A stretch of DNA of 64,000 bases. Origin: Rikenellaceae bacterium (lineage in GTDB: Bacteria > Bacteroidota > Bacteroidia > Bacteroidales > Rikenellaceae). The translations under genes were made by a program, and so were the position numbers. The notes under the pieces are model-generated. The model saw only the letters and a list, made by a program, of their open reading frames with translations. It searched no databases and was not told the DNA's origin. The stretch covers positions 124,001 to 188,000 of the forward strand of contig CABJAJ010000001.1 in NCBI GenBank assembly GCA_902363575.1. Direction: 5' to 3'. Positions 16,471 to 24,961 of this stretch are shown in pieces. How positions within the stretch are numbered: position 1 is the first letter of the stretch; the number at the start of each line of letters is the position of its first letter.

Positions 16471-16572
16471 GTATCTGCTGCTTTCGTGGCACCGGGGAAA
16501 CGGCCGTGACCGCGCCGGTGGAAAGGCTGCGACGGTCTTCCGTCGGCCGGGAGCGGGGACGGAGGAACGAAA

Positions 16573-16598
16573 GCAGCGCGGCCAGTCGGCCGCGCTGC
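16573..16598 (-). terminator. Terminator of the BACON lipoprotein gene
   Basis: 11-bp GC stem (16573-16583 with 16588-16598), 4-nt loop, then TTTCGTT on the minus strand. Confidence 0.8.
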
Positions 16599-16621
16599 TG
16601 CAAGGTTAGACCGCGTGGTCG

Positions 16622-17977
16622 TCACTTGATTCGTTCGCCCAGATGGATTACATAGTCCACGTAATTCCCCTCGAGCAGATAGTAACCCACGATGGTCTTG
16701 CCGTCGGCCGAAACGCCTATCGGCTCGCCTCCCGAGTGGTTGATCCGGATGCCGTAGTTGTCCTTGAGCCAGGTCTGCATGGGCGTATAGGTGCCGTTTT
16801 CATAGACGACGGCCAATTCGCTCGTGCCGATCCCGGCCGTGCCGAAGAAGGTGATTCCGTCCTTGGTGGTGCAGTTGCCGCAGCTGCCGCCCTCGTAATC
16901 CAGCTTGGATACCTGCCGGGTGGTCATGTCATATACGATGGCGGTGGGAACCGAGAAAGGAGGCTGCATGATCTGCTGCGAATAATCGAACATCGTGGTG
17001 GTGATGTAGCGTCCGTCGGGGGAGATCATGGCCTGGGTTCCGTAGTCGCTCATCAGCCAGTCGTCCTGGATAATCAGGGTGCTTTCCCCGTAGTACACGA
17101 CATTGCCCTGCTTGTCCCAGTAGCAGCCCAGTTGGTCGGTCCAGTCGGCCCCGACGCAGGTGCCGTCCGCCGACATGGACTTGACCACGAATCCGGCATA
17201 GGCTTCCTGACCCGTATAGGTCGTTTCGGGACAGGTCAGGAATTCGATCTGTCCGTTTTTCCAGCGTACCGGTTTGTAGTTGCTGCCGGTTCCGACATAG
17301 CCGCCGCAAAGGGTTCCGTCTGGAGAGATGGCGGTGACGGAGCCGCTGTTGTACCCTTGAGTGTCGAGCTGCTGCCATTCGCCGTTGCGGAACTCGGACG
17401 GCATTTCGTAACACGCCCCGACGGCGATGCCGTCATCCGAAATATCGAAGACGTCGAATTGGTTGGCCATGCCCTCCTCGCCCTCGATCGTGTTGTAAAC
17501 GGCTTCCCCGGTTTCGATGTTGTAAATGATGGTGTTGCCTTTGAGCGATCCGGCGGCCCATTTGCCGTTGTCGGATACGTTGTAGAAGGTGGCTCCGTTT
17601 TGCGGAACGATTTCGACGTACCAGTTGCCTTCGCGGTTGAAGCGCTGGGTGACCGTCAGGGTTGCCGTCAGCTCATCGGCTTTCACCGTAACGGTGGATG
17701 AGCGGTCGCTGGTGTCGGTGTTGGCGGTAACGCTCACTGCGAAACTGCCGTCGGCGGGGGTGACGGTGATCCACTTCGCATCGGGTTCCGCAGTCCAGGC
17801 GGAGCCGTCTGTTTTGACTGTAACTACTTGAGACTCAGTTGAATTATACTCGAAAACCAGTTGGGGGGGGGTAATTTCGAGTTCCGATGCCACGACCACC
17901 GGGTCGTCATCGTCGTTGCAGGCGCAGCAGGCAGCGCCCAAGGTGAATGCCAGGAGGGCGTAAAGGATTTTTTTCAT
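16622..17977 (-). CDS. Surface lipoprotein with BACON domain and C-terminal propeller-like domain
   Basis: 451 residues. The signal peptide has a cysteine cluster (GAACCAC) followed by NDDDD, an acidic export signal that places Bacteroidota lipoproteins on the cell surface. Residues about 32-110 form a BACON domain (LVFEYNSTESQVVTV, WITVTPADG, TATLTVTQRF), usually linked to glycan or mucin binding. The remainder has repeating blades of the D-G-x-x-x-G-x-Y type (ISDDGIAVGACY, SPDGTLCGGYVG, SADGKTIVGYYL), resembling HAF or beta-propeller repeats. A run of nine C lies at codons 36-39, a possible phase-variation tract. It stands alone between two terminators or promoters. The ligand is unknown. 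Confidence 0.85.
   Translation of the reverse strand: MKKILYALLAFTLGAACCACNDDDDPVVVASELEITPPQLVFEYNSTESQVVTVKTDGSAWTAEPDAKWITVTPADGSFAVSVTANTDTSDRSSTVTVKADELTATLTVTQRFNREGNWYVEIVPQNGATFYNVSDNGKWAAGSLKGNTIIYNIETGEAVYNTIEGEEGMANQFDVFDISDDGIAVGACYEMPSEFRNGEWQQLDTQGYNSGSVTAISPDGTLCGGYVGTGSNYKPVRWKNGQIEFLTCPETTYTGQEAYAGFVVKSMSADGTCVGADWTDQLGCYWDKQGNVVYYGESTLIIQDDWLMSDYGTQAMISPDGRYITTTMFDYSQQIMQPPFSVPTAIVYDMTTRQVSKLDYEGGSCGNCTTKDGITFFGTAGIGTSELAVVYENGTYTPMQTWLKDNYGIRINHSGGEPIGVSADGKTIVGYYLLEGNYVDYVIHLGERIK
17863..17871 (-). repeat. Homopolymer C9 tract (G9 on plus) inside a coding region
   Basis: Nine C on the coding strand encode part of Thr-Pro-Pro at residues 36-38 of the BACON lipoprotein. Slippage by one base would shift the frame just after the signal peptide. 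Confidence 0.9.
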
Positions 17978-18108
17978 GTTGGTTTAATTTAAATTATAGG
18001 TTTGGTGAAAGATGGTTTATCAAAGATAAAAAATTTTTCAATCGATTGGTGTAAATCACCTAATTTTTATCACAACAGATGAGTATTGTCCCGAATAGCC
18101 GATGTGAA

Positions 18109-18161
18109 TTATCGTTTTTCGATAAATTTTATTTGTTTTTCGGGAATTATCCTTATATTTG
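18109..18161 (+). promoter_or_regulatory. ABC exporter promoter with palindromic operator (copy 2 of shared element)
   Basis: TTATCG-TTTTT-CGATAA at 18109-18125, -33 TTTG at 18132-18135, 18 bases, then -7 TATATTTG at 18154-18161. The first 30 bases are identical to the sppA promoter at 14520-14549. Confidence 0.8.
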
Positions 18162-18193
18162 TTGCCGAAGTAACCCGGATAATCAAAGCAGCT

Positions 18194-19117
18194 ATGGACT
18201 TATTACGTGTGGAACACGTCACCAAGCGGTTTGCGACGCATACCGCCCTGGACGACGTTTCGCTTTCAATTCCCCGGGGGTCGGTTTACGGCTTGCTGGG
18301 CCCCAACGGTGCGGGCAAGACGACCCTGATCCGCATCATCAACCGCATCACGGCTCCCGACACGGGGCGCGTTCTGCTCGGCGATCGGGAGATTCAGCCC
18401 GAAGATATTTACCGTATCGGGTACCTGCCCGAAGAGCGGGGGCTTTACAAAAAGATGAAGGTCGGCGAGCAGGCCGTCTTCTTCGCCCGCCTGAAGGGGC
18501 TGTCGCGCCACGAGGCCGTCGTGCGGCTGAAGCAGTGGTTCGTGAAATTCGGCATCCAGGACTGGTGGGACAAGAAGGTCGAGGAGCTCTCCAAGGGCAT
18601 GGCCCAGAAGGTTCAGTTCATCGTGACGATTCTCCACAAGCCCGAACTGCTCATCTTCGACGAGCCCTTTTCGGGTTTCGACCCGATCAACGCCAACCTG
18701 CTCAAGGAGGAGATTCTCTCGCTCCGGGATCAGGGGGCGACGGTGATCTTCTCGACGCACAACATGTCGTCGGTCGAGGAGATCTGCGACCACATCACCC
18801 TGATTAACAAGTCGCACAACATCCTCTCGGGCAACGTGGAGGAGATTCGCCACCGCCACGGCAACAACATCTTCCGCCTCGATTTCCGGGGCGACCGCGA
18901 GGCGCTCAGGAGGGCCCTCGCCGGAAGGTGCGAGACGATGGAGGATGCCGAGGCCGAGCAGGGCGTTTACGAAACGCTCAAGATCCATGTGCCGACGGAA
19001 GAGGAGGTGCGCGATGTCATCGCCTGTGCGAACGAGGCGGTGCAGCTCCGTTCCTTCACCGAAATCATCCCGTCGATGAACGATATTTTCATCCGCGCCG
19101 TCAACGGAAACCTTTAA
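18194..19117 (+). CDS. ABC transporter ATP-binding protein (ABC-2/NatA type)
   Basis: The 307-residue ATPase of an exporter. It has Walker A GPNGAGKTT at about residue 36, a signature LSKGMAQKVQF, Walker B LLIFDEPFSGFD and the switch THNMSS. After the ATPase domain comes a C-terminal extension of about 80 residues, as in NatA-like proteins. The frame is open upstream to 18086, but MDLLRVEHVTKRF at 18194 is the natural start; the longer version would translate through the promoter. The permease follows 12 bp downstream. The substrate is not known; sodium, drug and lipid export are all seen in this family. Confidence 0.93.
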   Translation: MDLLRVEHVTKRFATHTALDDVSLSIPRGSVYGLLGPNGAGKTTLIRIINRITAPDTGRVLLGDREIQPEDIYRIGYLPEERGLYKKMKVGEQAVFFARLKGLSRHEAVVRLKQWFVKFGIQDWWDKKVEELSKGMAQKVQFIVTILHKPELLIFDEPFSGFDPINANLLKEEILSLRDQGATVIFSTHNMSSVEEICDHITLINKSHNILSGNVEEIRHRHGNNIFRLDFRGDREALRRALAGRCETMEDAEAEQGVYETLKIHVPTEEEVRDVIACANEAVQLRSFTEIIPSMNDIFIRAVNGNL

Positions 19118-19129
19118 ATAAATCCGGTC

Positions 19130-20452
19130 ATGTCGAAAGTTGGTATAATCATATCGCGCGAATTCAACGAGCGCGTCCGTAAAAAATCCTTTATCATCAC
19201 CACCATCCTCATGCCGGTGCTGATGATCGGTCTGATGATCGTCCCCGCACTGGTGATGAACTATTCGCGGGGCGATACGAAGCATATCGCCGTAATCGAC
19301 GAAAGCGGGCTGGTGCTTCCGGCACTCGAGAGCGACGAAGTGCTCGTCTTCCAACCCACCGATCTTCCGCTCGCGGAGGCCCGCACGCAGCTTACCGACG
19401 GATTCGGGGTGCTGTGGATCGGGAAAGACGTGCTGGAAAATCCTTCCGAGGTGAAGCTCTATGCCAACACCTCCTCCTCGATTCTGGTGGAGTCGGGCAT
19501 CGAATCGCAGGTCAGCCGCATCCTGGAGCGGGAAAAACTCAAGGCGTACGATATCGACGACCTGCCCCGGATTCTCGAGGCGGTCAAGACCCCCGTGCAC
19601 CTGCAGATTTTCCGCAACGACGAGAGCGGCGCACAGGACAGGCAGGCACGCTCGTCCGCAATCTCCTCGGTCGTGGGCATGGTGCTCGGCTTCGTCCTCT
19701 ACATGTTCCTGCTGATCTACGGCGCGATGGTGATGCAGAGCGTCATCGAGGAGAAGAACAACCGCGTGCTGGAGGTGGTCGTTTCGTCGATCCGGCCGTT
19801 CCAGCTGATGATGGGCAAAATCCTCGGCGTGGCATCCGTCGCGGTGGTGCAGGTGTTGATCTGGGGTGTGCTGGTCGTCGGCGTGGGTACGCTGGTCATG
19901 CCCCATCTGGTGCCGCAGGAGGTCATGCAGAACGTCGAGGCGATGCAGGCCGGCGGCTTCGACGCCGCAGCCGCCACCGGCGTGGATGTGGATATGTTGC
20001 AGGCGGTGGCCACGGCGACCGACATGGGGTATATTCTCCAGTTGTTCGTCTTCCTGATGCTCTATGTCGTCGGGGGTTATCTGCTCTATTCGGCCATGTT
20101 CGCCGCCGTCGGCTCGAGCGTGGACAGCATTCAGGATGCGCAGCAGTTGCAGACCCCCATCATGATTCCGATCATCCTCTCGATCTTCGTGATGATGGCC
20201 GTGATGAACGACCCCAATTCGCAGCTCGCCTTCTGGTTTTCGATGATTCCCTTCACCTCGCCCGTGGTGATGATGGCCCGCATACCGGCCGGGATTCCCC
20301 TGTGGGAGATCGTCGTTTCGCTCGTGCTGCTCTACCTGTCGTTCGCCGGCATGGTCTGGGTGGCGGCCAAGATCTACCGGGTAGGCATCTTCATGTACGG
20401 GAAAAAACCCAACCTCAAAGAGGTGTGCAAGTGGGTTCGTTACAAATATTGA
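19130..20452 (+). CDS. ABC-2-type permease (NatB-like)
   Basis: A 440-residue inner-membrane partner of the ATPase just upstream. One membrane segment near residues 20-45 (IITTILMPVLMIGLMIVPAL), a long extracytoplasmic domain to about 175, then about five segments in the C-terminal half (VVGMVLGFVLYMFLLIYGAM, VVQVLIWGVLVVGVGTL, LQLFVFLMLYVVGGYLL, MIPIILSIFVMMAVM, VVSLVLLYLSFAGMVWVA). The motif VIEEKNNRVLEVVVSSIRP is typical of the NatB/ABC2_membrane_3 family. It is the second gene of a promoter-led unit with the ATPase and probably the small gene at 20463. Confidence 0.92.
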   Translation: MSKVGIIISREFNERVRKKSFIITTILMPVLMIGLMIVPALVMNYSRGDTKHIAVIDESGLVLPALESDEVLVFQPTDLPLAEARTQLTDGFGVLWIGKDVLENPSEVKLYANTSSSILVESGIESQVSRILEREKLKAYDIDDLPRILEAVKTPVHLQIFRNDESGAQDRQARSSAISSVVGMVLGFVLYMFLLIYGAMVMQSVIEEKNNRVLEVVVSSIRPFQLMMGKILGVASVAVVQVLIWGVLVVGVGTLVMPHLVPQEVMQNVEAMQAGGFDAAAATGVDVDMLQAVATATDMGYILQLFVFLMLYVVGGYLLYSAMFAAVGSSVDSIQDAQQLQTPIMIPIILSIFVMMAVMNDPNSQLAFWFSMIPFTSPVVMMARIPAGIPLWEIVVSLVLLYLSFAGMVWVAAKIYRVGIFMYGKKPNLKEVCKWVRYKY

Positions 20453-20462
20453 GCGGGCGGCG

Positions 20463-20675
20463 ATGCGGACATTCAGGCGTTTGCTGCTGACCAATACGGT
20501 CATCGTGGTCATCGCGCTGGTGGCCCTCACCGGCGATCTGGTGTTCTACCTGAAAGCCGGTGCGGGGTGGGACAACGGACTCTGGCATGTCTTCGTGCTG
20601 CTGCTGGTCGCCGGGGCCGGCTTCGTGCAGGGCTACCGCCTGCGCAAGCTGCTGGCCGAGCACCGGCGGAAATAG
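20463..20675 (+). CDS. Small two-segment membrane protein
   Basis: A 70-residue protein with two hydrophobic stretches (TVIVVIALVALTGDLVFYL and WHVFVLLLVAGAGFVQGY) and a basic tail (RLRKLLAEHRRK). It lies 10 bp behind the ABC permease on the same strand and before a hairpin, so it is likely part of the exporter transcript, perhaps an accessory subunit. No family was recognised. Confidence 0.65.
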   Translation: MRTFRRLLLTNTVIVVIALVALTGDLVFYLKAGAGWDNGLWHVFVLLLVAGAGFVQGYRLRKLLAEHRRK

Positions 20676-20719
20676 CGCCGCTTTCGGGCATCCGTTCATC
20701 CGCCCTTAAACTTATCCTG

Positions 20720-20750
20720 CGTCCCGGTCCACATGGCCGGGACGTTTCGT
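20720..20750 (+). terminator. Terminator-like hairpin after the exporter genes
   Basis: 8-bp stem (20720-20727 with 20737-20744), 9-nt loop, short TTTCGT tail. Confidence 0.5.
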
Positions 20751-20811
20751 CTTCTGCAGGGCCGGGACGGACAATATCGGAGCGGCCGCATGCGTTTTGC
20801 GAAAAAAATCC

Positions 20812-20819
20812 TAACTTTG
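20812..20819 (+). promoter_or_regulatory. -7 box of the hybrid kinase gene
   Basis: TAACTTTG, exact TAnnTTTG, 20 bases before the ATG at 20840. Confidence 0.55.
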
Positions 20820-20839
20820 GGCATCGCCGCCCGCCTGCC

Positions 20840-23395
20840 ATGAAACCGTCGAGAAACGTCCGCACCAAAATCGCCCTGGGGTATGCGCTCATCATTGTGG
20901 TCAGCATCCTTTCGGTGGGGTACGTCTATCGGCAGGTGGAGCGGTTCACCGAGCCGGACGACAGCCGGGTGCAGGTGCAGACACGCCGCAGCCTGGTCAA
21001 TCAGACCCTCTACCATCTTTACCAGGCCGAAGGGTACGGTCAGTTCCTCATCGCGGGCTACCCCTCTTACGAGCGGCGTTACCGCGACGAACTGCGGGTC
21101 GTGCGCGAGCACCTCGACTCCCTGGGGCAGTGGGGCGCGGGGGGCAGCGACTCTTTGCAGCGCATCCGGCTGGACAGCATATCGTCGCTTATCGACGTGA
21201 AGGAGCGCAGCACGCTCGGCCTGCAGCGGACGATCCGTTCGGCGGGCACGGCGACCCTGCTCAACAAGAATATCCGGCAACTGCTGCCGCCCGACTCGGT
21301 GCGGGCGGATTCTGCGGCCCGCACGGTCGTTCGGCAGGACACGGTCACCGTGCCCCGGCGCAAGCGCGGCTTTTTCCGCCGTCTGGGCGACGTATTCCGT
21401 CCGCCGAAGGAGGATTCGAGCGTGGTGATCTCCACGCGCGTGATCGTCGATTCGCTGCCCGCCGCAGCCGTGTCGGATACGATCGCCGGCGTGCTCCGCA
21501 ACCTCCAGGACCGGGTGACCAGCGAGCGGCTGGAGCTTTACGAGCGGGCGTGGAACGACGGCAATACGCTCAAATACAGCAACCGGCAGATCAACGAGAA
21601 GATTTACCGCCTGCTCAACGACTTCGAGCAGGAGGAGACAGCCTACCTGCTGGCGCGCATGAACGGCCGCGCCGAGGTGAAGCGTCGCGCCTCGCTTATC
21701 CTGGGAGGCATCGCTGCGACGGCGATCGTGCTGATGCTCCTGTTCGTATGGATTCTCTGGCGCGATATCAACCGCAGCAACCGCTACAAACGCGAGCTGG
21801 AGGAGGCCAACCGCTCGAACGAAGCCCTGCTTGCGGCCCGCGAGAAGCTGATGCTGACCATCACCCACGACATCAAGGCGCCGCTCAGCTCGATCATGGG
21901 CTACATCGACCTGCTGGTGCGGCTGACCGGCGAAAAGCGTCAGGGCCTTTACCTGCGCAATATGAAAGCTTCGGCGGATCACCTGCTCAGTCTGGTCGGT
22001 AACCTGCTGGACTTCTACCGCCTCGATGCCAACAAGGTCGAAATCAACGAGGTCGCGTTCAACCCCGGGGAACTTTTCGCGCAGATCGGCGCTGGCTTCG
22101 CCCCCGTGGCCGCTGCAAAGGGGATCGGCCTGCAAACCCGCATCGACCCCTCGGCCGAATGCGAGGTCGCGGGCGATCCTTTCCGGATTCGTCAGATCAC
22201 CGACAACCTGCTCTCGAACGCCCTGAAATTTACGGATCGGGGCAGCGTCACCATCGCCGCCGAGCTGCACGAGGGCAACCTGATCTTTTCGGTAAAGGAT
22301 ACGGGCAGAGGGATCGCCCGTGCGGAGCGGGAGCGTATTTTCGGGGAGTTCGTGCGCCTGAGCTCGGCGCAGGGGGTTGGCGGCGTCGGACTGGGCCTGT
22401 CGATCGTGGATCGGCTCGTGAAGCTGCTCGGGGGGCGCATCTATCTGGAGAGCCAGCCTGGACGGGGGAGCAAGTTTATGGTCCGCGTGCCCGTGAAATC
22501 CGCTGCCGGCGTGCCGTCCGAGCGGAAGGGAGAGGCCCCGGCGGGTTCGGGGCCTGCGGCTTCGCCGACCGGCTTCTCCGGGATTCGCTGCCTGCTCGTC
22601 GATGACGACGCCCTGCAACTGGAGATGGCCGGCGCGATGTGCCGGCAGTCCGGATGCGAGGTCGAGTGCTGCGCCTATCCCGAATATGCCGCCAAGCTGG
22701 TCGCGGAGCATCGTTTCGACGTGGTGCTGACCGATATCCAGATGCCCGGCACGGACGGATTCGAGGTATTGGCCCGCATCCGGGCCGTCTGCCCGGAACT
22801 TCCCGTGGTGGCTGTCTCGGCCCGGTCGGACAACCGTGCGGATTACCTCGGCAGGGGATTCGCCGCCGTAGTACGCAAGCCTTTCTCGGCCGGCGAGCTC
22901 ACCGATGCGATCCGCGTCGCGCTGGGGCGGGGCGCATGCGGGGCGCATGACGAGCCGCAACCTGCGGAGAATTCCGGACAACCGGCGGCGGGAGCTCCCG
23001 CAGTCGCGGAACACACGGCCGGTTGCGAAGGCGCCGCAGAGGACGGCAGCTCCGTTCCGGATTTCGATGCGCTGACGGCGTTCGCCCGGGAGGATACGGC
23101 CGCCGCCGCCCGGATCATCCGGTCGTTCGCGGAGCAGACTGCGGCCAACTGCGTGGCTTTCTCCGAGGCTTCGGCAAAGGGGGACACGGCAGGGGTTGCG
23201 GCACTGGCGCACAAGATGCTGCCGCTCTTCACGATGCTCCGCACGGAGGAGATCACTGCGCAGCTCAGGCTGCTCGAACGGCTGGAGGGCCCGCTGACTC
23301 CCGACCTGCAAACACGGATCGGGAGGATGCTGGAAAGTGTGGATGAAGTTGTGAAACAGGCGCAAAAGCGCTATCTTTGCGAGGAAAAGCAATAG
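20840..23395 (+). CDS. Hybrid sensor histidine kinase with receiver and Hpt domains
   Basis: 851 residues in the inner membrane. A first membrane segment (IALGYALIIVVSILSVGYVY, about 11-30), an extracytoplasmic sensor region to about 285, a second segment (GIAATAIVLMLLFVWILW), then a HisKA domain with phospho-His343 in LTITHDIKAPLSS, a HATPase (DNLLSNALKFT, DTGRGI, GVGLGLSIV), a receiver with Asp632 in VVLTDIQMPGTDGF, and a C-terminal Hpt with His791 in AALAHKMLPLF. It is thus a complete phosphorelay in one protein. The open frame extends upstream to 20567, but the -7 box and the hydrophobic N-terminus fix the start at 20840. The response regulator begins 3 bp after its stop and is its likely output. 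Confidence 0.93.
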   Translation: MKPSRNVRTKIALGYALIIVVSILSVGYVYRQVERFTEPDDSRVQVQTRRSLVNQTLYHLYQAEGYGQFLIAGYPSYERRYRDELRVVREHLDSLGQWGAGGSDSLQRIRLDSISSLIDVKERSTLGLQRTIRSAGTATLLNKNIRQLLPPDSVRADSAARTVVRQDTVTVPRRKRGFFRRLGDVFRPPKEDSSVVISTRVIVDSLPAAAVSDTIAGVLRNLQDRVTSERLELYERAWNDGNTLKYSNRQINEKIYRLLNDFEQEETAYLLARMNGRAEVKRRASLILGGIAATAIVLMLLFVWILWRDINRSNRYKRELEEANRSNEALLAAREKLMLTITHDIKAPLSSIMGYIDLLVRLTGEKRQGLYLRNMKASADHLLSLVGNLLDFYRLDANKVEINEVAFNPGELFAQIGAGFAPVAAAKGIGLQTRIDPSAECEVAGDPFRIRQITDNLLSNALKFTDRGSVTIAAELHEGNLIFSVKDTGRGIARAERERIFGEFVRLSSAQGVGGVGLGLSIVDRLVKLLGGRIYLESQPGRGSKFMVRVPVKSAAGVPSERKGEAPAGSGPAASPTGFSGIRCLLVDDDALQLEMAGAMCRQSGCEVECCAYPEYAAKLVAEHRFDVVLTDIQMPGTDGFEVLARIRAVCPELPVVAVSARSDNRADYLGRGFAAVVRKPFSAGELTDAIRVALGRGACGAHDEPQPAENSGQPAAGAPAVAEHTAGCEGAAEDGSSVPDFDALTAFAREDTAAAARIIRSFAEQTAANCVAFSEASAKGDTAGVAALAHKMLPLFTMLRTEEITAQLRLLERLEGPLTPDLQTRIGRMLESVDEVVKQAQKRYLCEEKQ

Positions 23396-23398
23396 ACG

Positions 23399-24745
23399 AT
23401 GGACCGGATTCTGATTGTGGACGACGACGTGACGTTTGCGCTGATGCTCAGCACGTGGCTCAGCAAAAAGGGCTTCCGCGTTGCGACGGCGTCCAGTGCG
23501 GAGGCGGGGCGGAAACTCCTCGCCGCGGAATCTTTTGCACTGGTGCTGACCGACATGCGGCTTCCCGACCAGGACGGAATCGGCCTGTTGGGGTGGATTG
23601 CGGAACATGCGCCCGGCGTGAAGACGATCGTGATGACGAGTTACGCCGAGATTCAGAACGCGGTGCTGAGCATGAAACTCGGGGCGAAGGATTATATCTC
23701 CAAGCCGGTCAATCCCGAGCAACTGCTGCAAAAAATCCGCGAGGCGCTCGATGCCCCCGCCGATCCGACGGCCTCCGCGCCCGCGGGCGCAGTACTGGCC
23801 CGGGGCGCGGCACCCGTGCAGGGCGATTACATCGAAGGCCGCAGCGATGCTGCGCGGCGGCTGTACGAATACGTGCGGCTGGTGGCTCCGACCAATATGT
23901 CGGTGCTGATCTGCGGTGCGAGCGGCACGGGCAAGGAGCATATCGCCCACCTGATCCACGCCGGAAGCAAGCGTGCGGACCGGCCGTTCGTGGCCATCGA
24001 CTGCGGCGCCATACCCCGCGATCTGGCCGCCTCGGAATTTTTCGGCCACGTGAAGGGCTCTTTCACCGGGGCGCTGGCCGACAAGACGGGGGCTTTCGAG
24101 TCGGCCAACGGCGGGACGGTGTTCCTCGACGAAGTGGGGAACCTGGGCTATGAAATCCAGGTTCAGTTGTTGCGGGCCCTGCAGGAGCGCCGCGTGCGCC
24201 GCATCGGGAGCAACCGCGAGGTAAACATCGATATTCGCATCATTGCGGCGACCAACGAAAACCTCGAATCCGGGATCGAGCGGGGAACGTTCCGCAACGA
24301 CCTCTATCACCGTCTTTCCGAGTTTACCCTGCGGATGCCCGATCTGAGCGAGCAGCGCGAGGATATCCTCCTTTACGCCGATTTCTTCCTCGACGAAGCC
24401 AACCGCGAACTGGATCGTCGGATCGTGGGTTTCGACCCCCGGGCAGCTTCCCTGCTGACCTCCTACAACTGGCCGGGGAACCTGCGGCAGCTAAAAAATA
24501 CCGTGCGCTATGCGGCGTTGCTTGCCCGCGGCGAGTACATCACCCCTGCGGAGTTGCCCGCCGAACTGACGACCGAGCGCACGGAGGAGGCCGCGACCCT
24601 CTCGCTGCATAATCCGGCCGGCGAGGAGGAGAAAATCCGCCGTGCCCTGGCGGCTGCCGGGGGCAACAAGTCGCAGGCGGCCAGGCTGCTGGGCGTCGAT
24701 CGCAAGACGCTCTATAACAAGCTCAGGCTATACGGCATCGACTGA
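23399..24745 (+). CDS. Sigma-54-dependent response regulator (NtrC family)
   Basis: 448 residues: a receiver with Asp52 in LVLTDMRLPDQDG, an AAA+ sigma-54 activation domain with Walker A GASGTGKE at 173-180, the sigma-54 contact loop GSFTGA at 220-225 (Ser in place of the usual Ala), Walker B GGTVFLDEVGN, and a Fis-type helix-turn-helix at the end (NKSQAARLLGVDRKTLYNKL). It should be phosphorylated by the hybrid kinase immediately upstream and open promoters held by RNA polymerase with sigma-54. A sigma-54-like promoter lies 130 bp downstream, in front of the small secreted protein gene, a plausible target. Confidence 0.95.
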   Translation: MDRILIVDDDVTFALMLSTWLSKKGFRVATASSAEAGRKLLAAESFALVLTDMRLPDQDGIGLLGWIAEHAPGVKTIVMTSYAEIQNAVLSMKLGAKDYISKPVNPEQLLQKIREALDAPADPTASAPAGAVLARGAAPVQGDYIEGRSDAARRLYEYVRLVAPTNMSVLICGASGTGKEHIAHLIHAGSKRADRPFVAIDCGAIPRDLAASEFFGHVKGSFTGALADKTGAFESANGGTVFLDEVGNLGYEIQVQLLRALQERRVRRIGSNREVNIDIRIIAATNENLESGIERGTFRNDLYHRLSEFTLRMPDLSEQREDILLYADFFLDEANRELDRRIVGFDPRAASLLTSYNWPGNLRQLKNTVRYAALLARGEYITPAELPAELTTERTEEAATLSLHNPAGEEEKIRRALAAAGGNKSQAARLLGVDRKTLYNKLRLYGID

Positions 24746-24770
24746 CCGGGCGTCGCACGACGGGTAATTT

Positions 24771-24799
24771 TTCCACACGTCTGGGGCGTCATTCCACAC
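24771..24799 (+). repeat. Direct repeats TTCCACAC (possible activator sites)
   Basis: TTCCACAC at 24771-24778 and 24792-24799, 21 bp apart (about two helical turns), about 100 bp upstream of the sigma-54-like promoter. Suggestive of enhancer sites, not proven. Confidence 0.35.
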
Positions 24800-24835
24800 T
24801 CCCTGCATGGATCAGCCATGCGGGGAGTTTTGTTT
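24798..24835 (+). terminator. Terminator of the two-component genes
   Basis: 13-bp stem with one G-U pair (24798-24810 with 24816-24828), 5-nt loop, then TTTTGTTT. Confidence 0.92.
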
Positions 24836-24874
24836 GCGCTTATATATCAACAAGATACGGCGGGATTGTCCTTT

Positions 24875-24889
24875 TGGCATACCGCTTGA
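24875..24889 (+). promoter_or_regulatory. Sigma-54-like -24/-12 promoter
   Basis: TGGCA-N6-TTGA: the GG of the -24 element and the G of the -12 element are correctly spaced against TGGCACG-N4-TTGCW, with the -12 C replaced by A. It sits 73 bp before the ATG of the secreted protein and right behind a sigma-54 activator gene. Confidence 0.5.
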
Positions 24890-24961
24890 CTTTTCATAGG
24901 CGTATCAGCCGGCGGACGGCCGGTGCACGAACGAAGAAGTCCAACCTTAATGCAAACAGCT

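Noticed and set aside
18086..18193. N-terminal extension of the ABC ATPase by 36 residues
   Set aside because: It covers the palindromic operator and both promoter boxes.
18266..20530. Minus-strand open frame of about 750 codons opposite the ABC exporter
   Set aside because: Antisense shadow; the plus-strand frames carry complete Walker and permease motifs.
24032..24075. GSFTGA instead of GAFTGA in the response regulator as a loss of sigma-54 contact
   Set aside because: Ser at this position is known in active family members, and all other AAA+ motifs are intact.
20696..24310. Minus-strand open frame of about 1200 codons opposite the hybrid kinase and regulator
   Set aside because: It is a shadow of two well-recognised plus-strand genes in GC-rich DNA; its translation is rich in Arg/His/Gly and has no domain.
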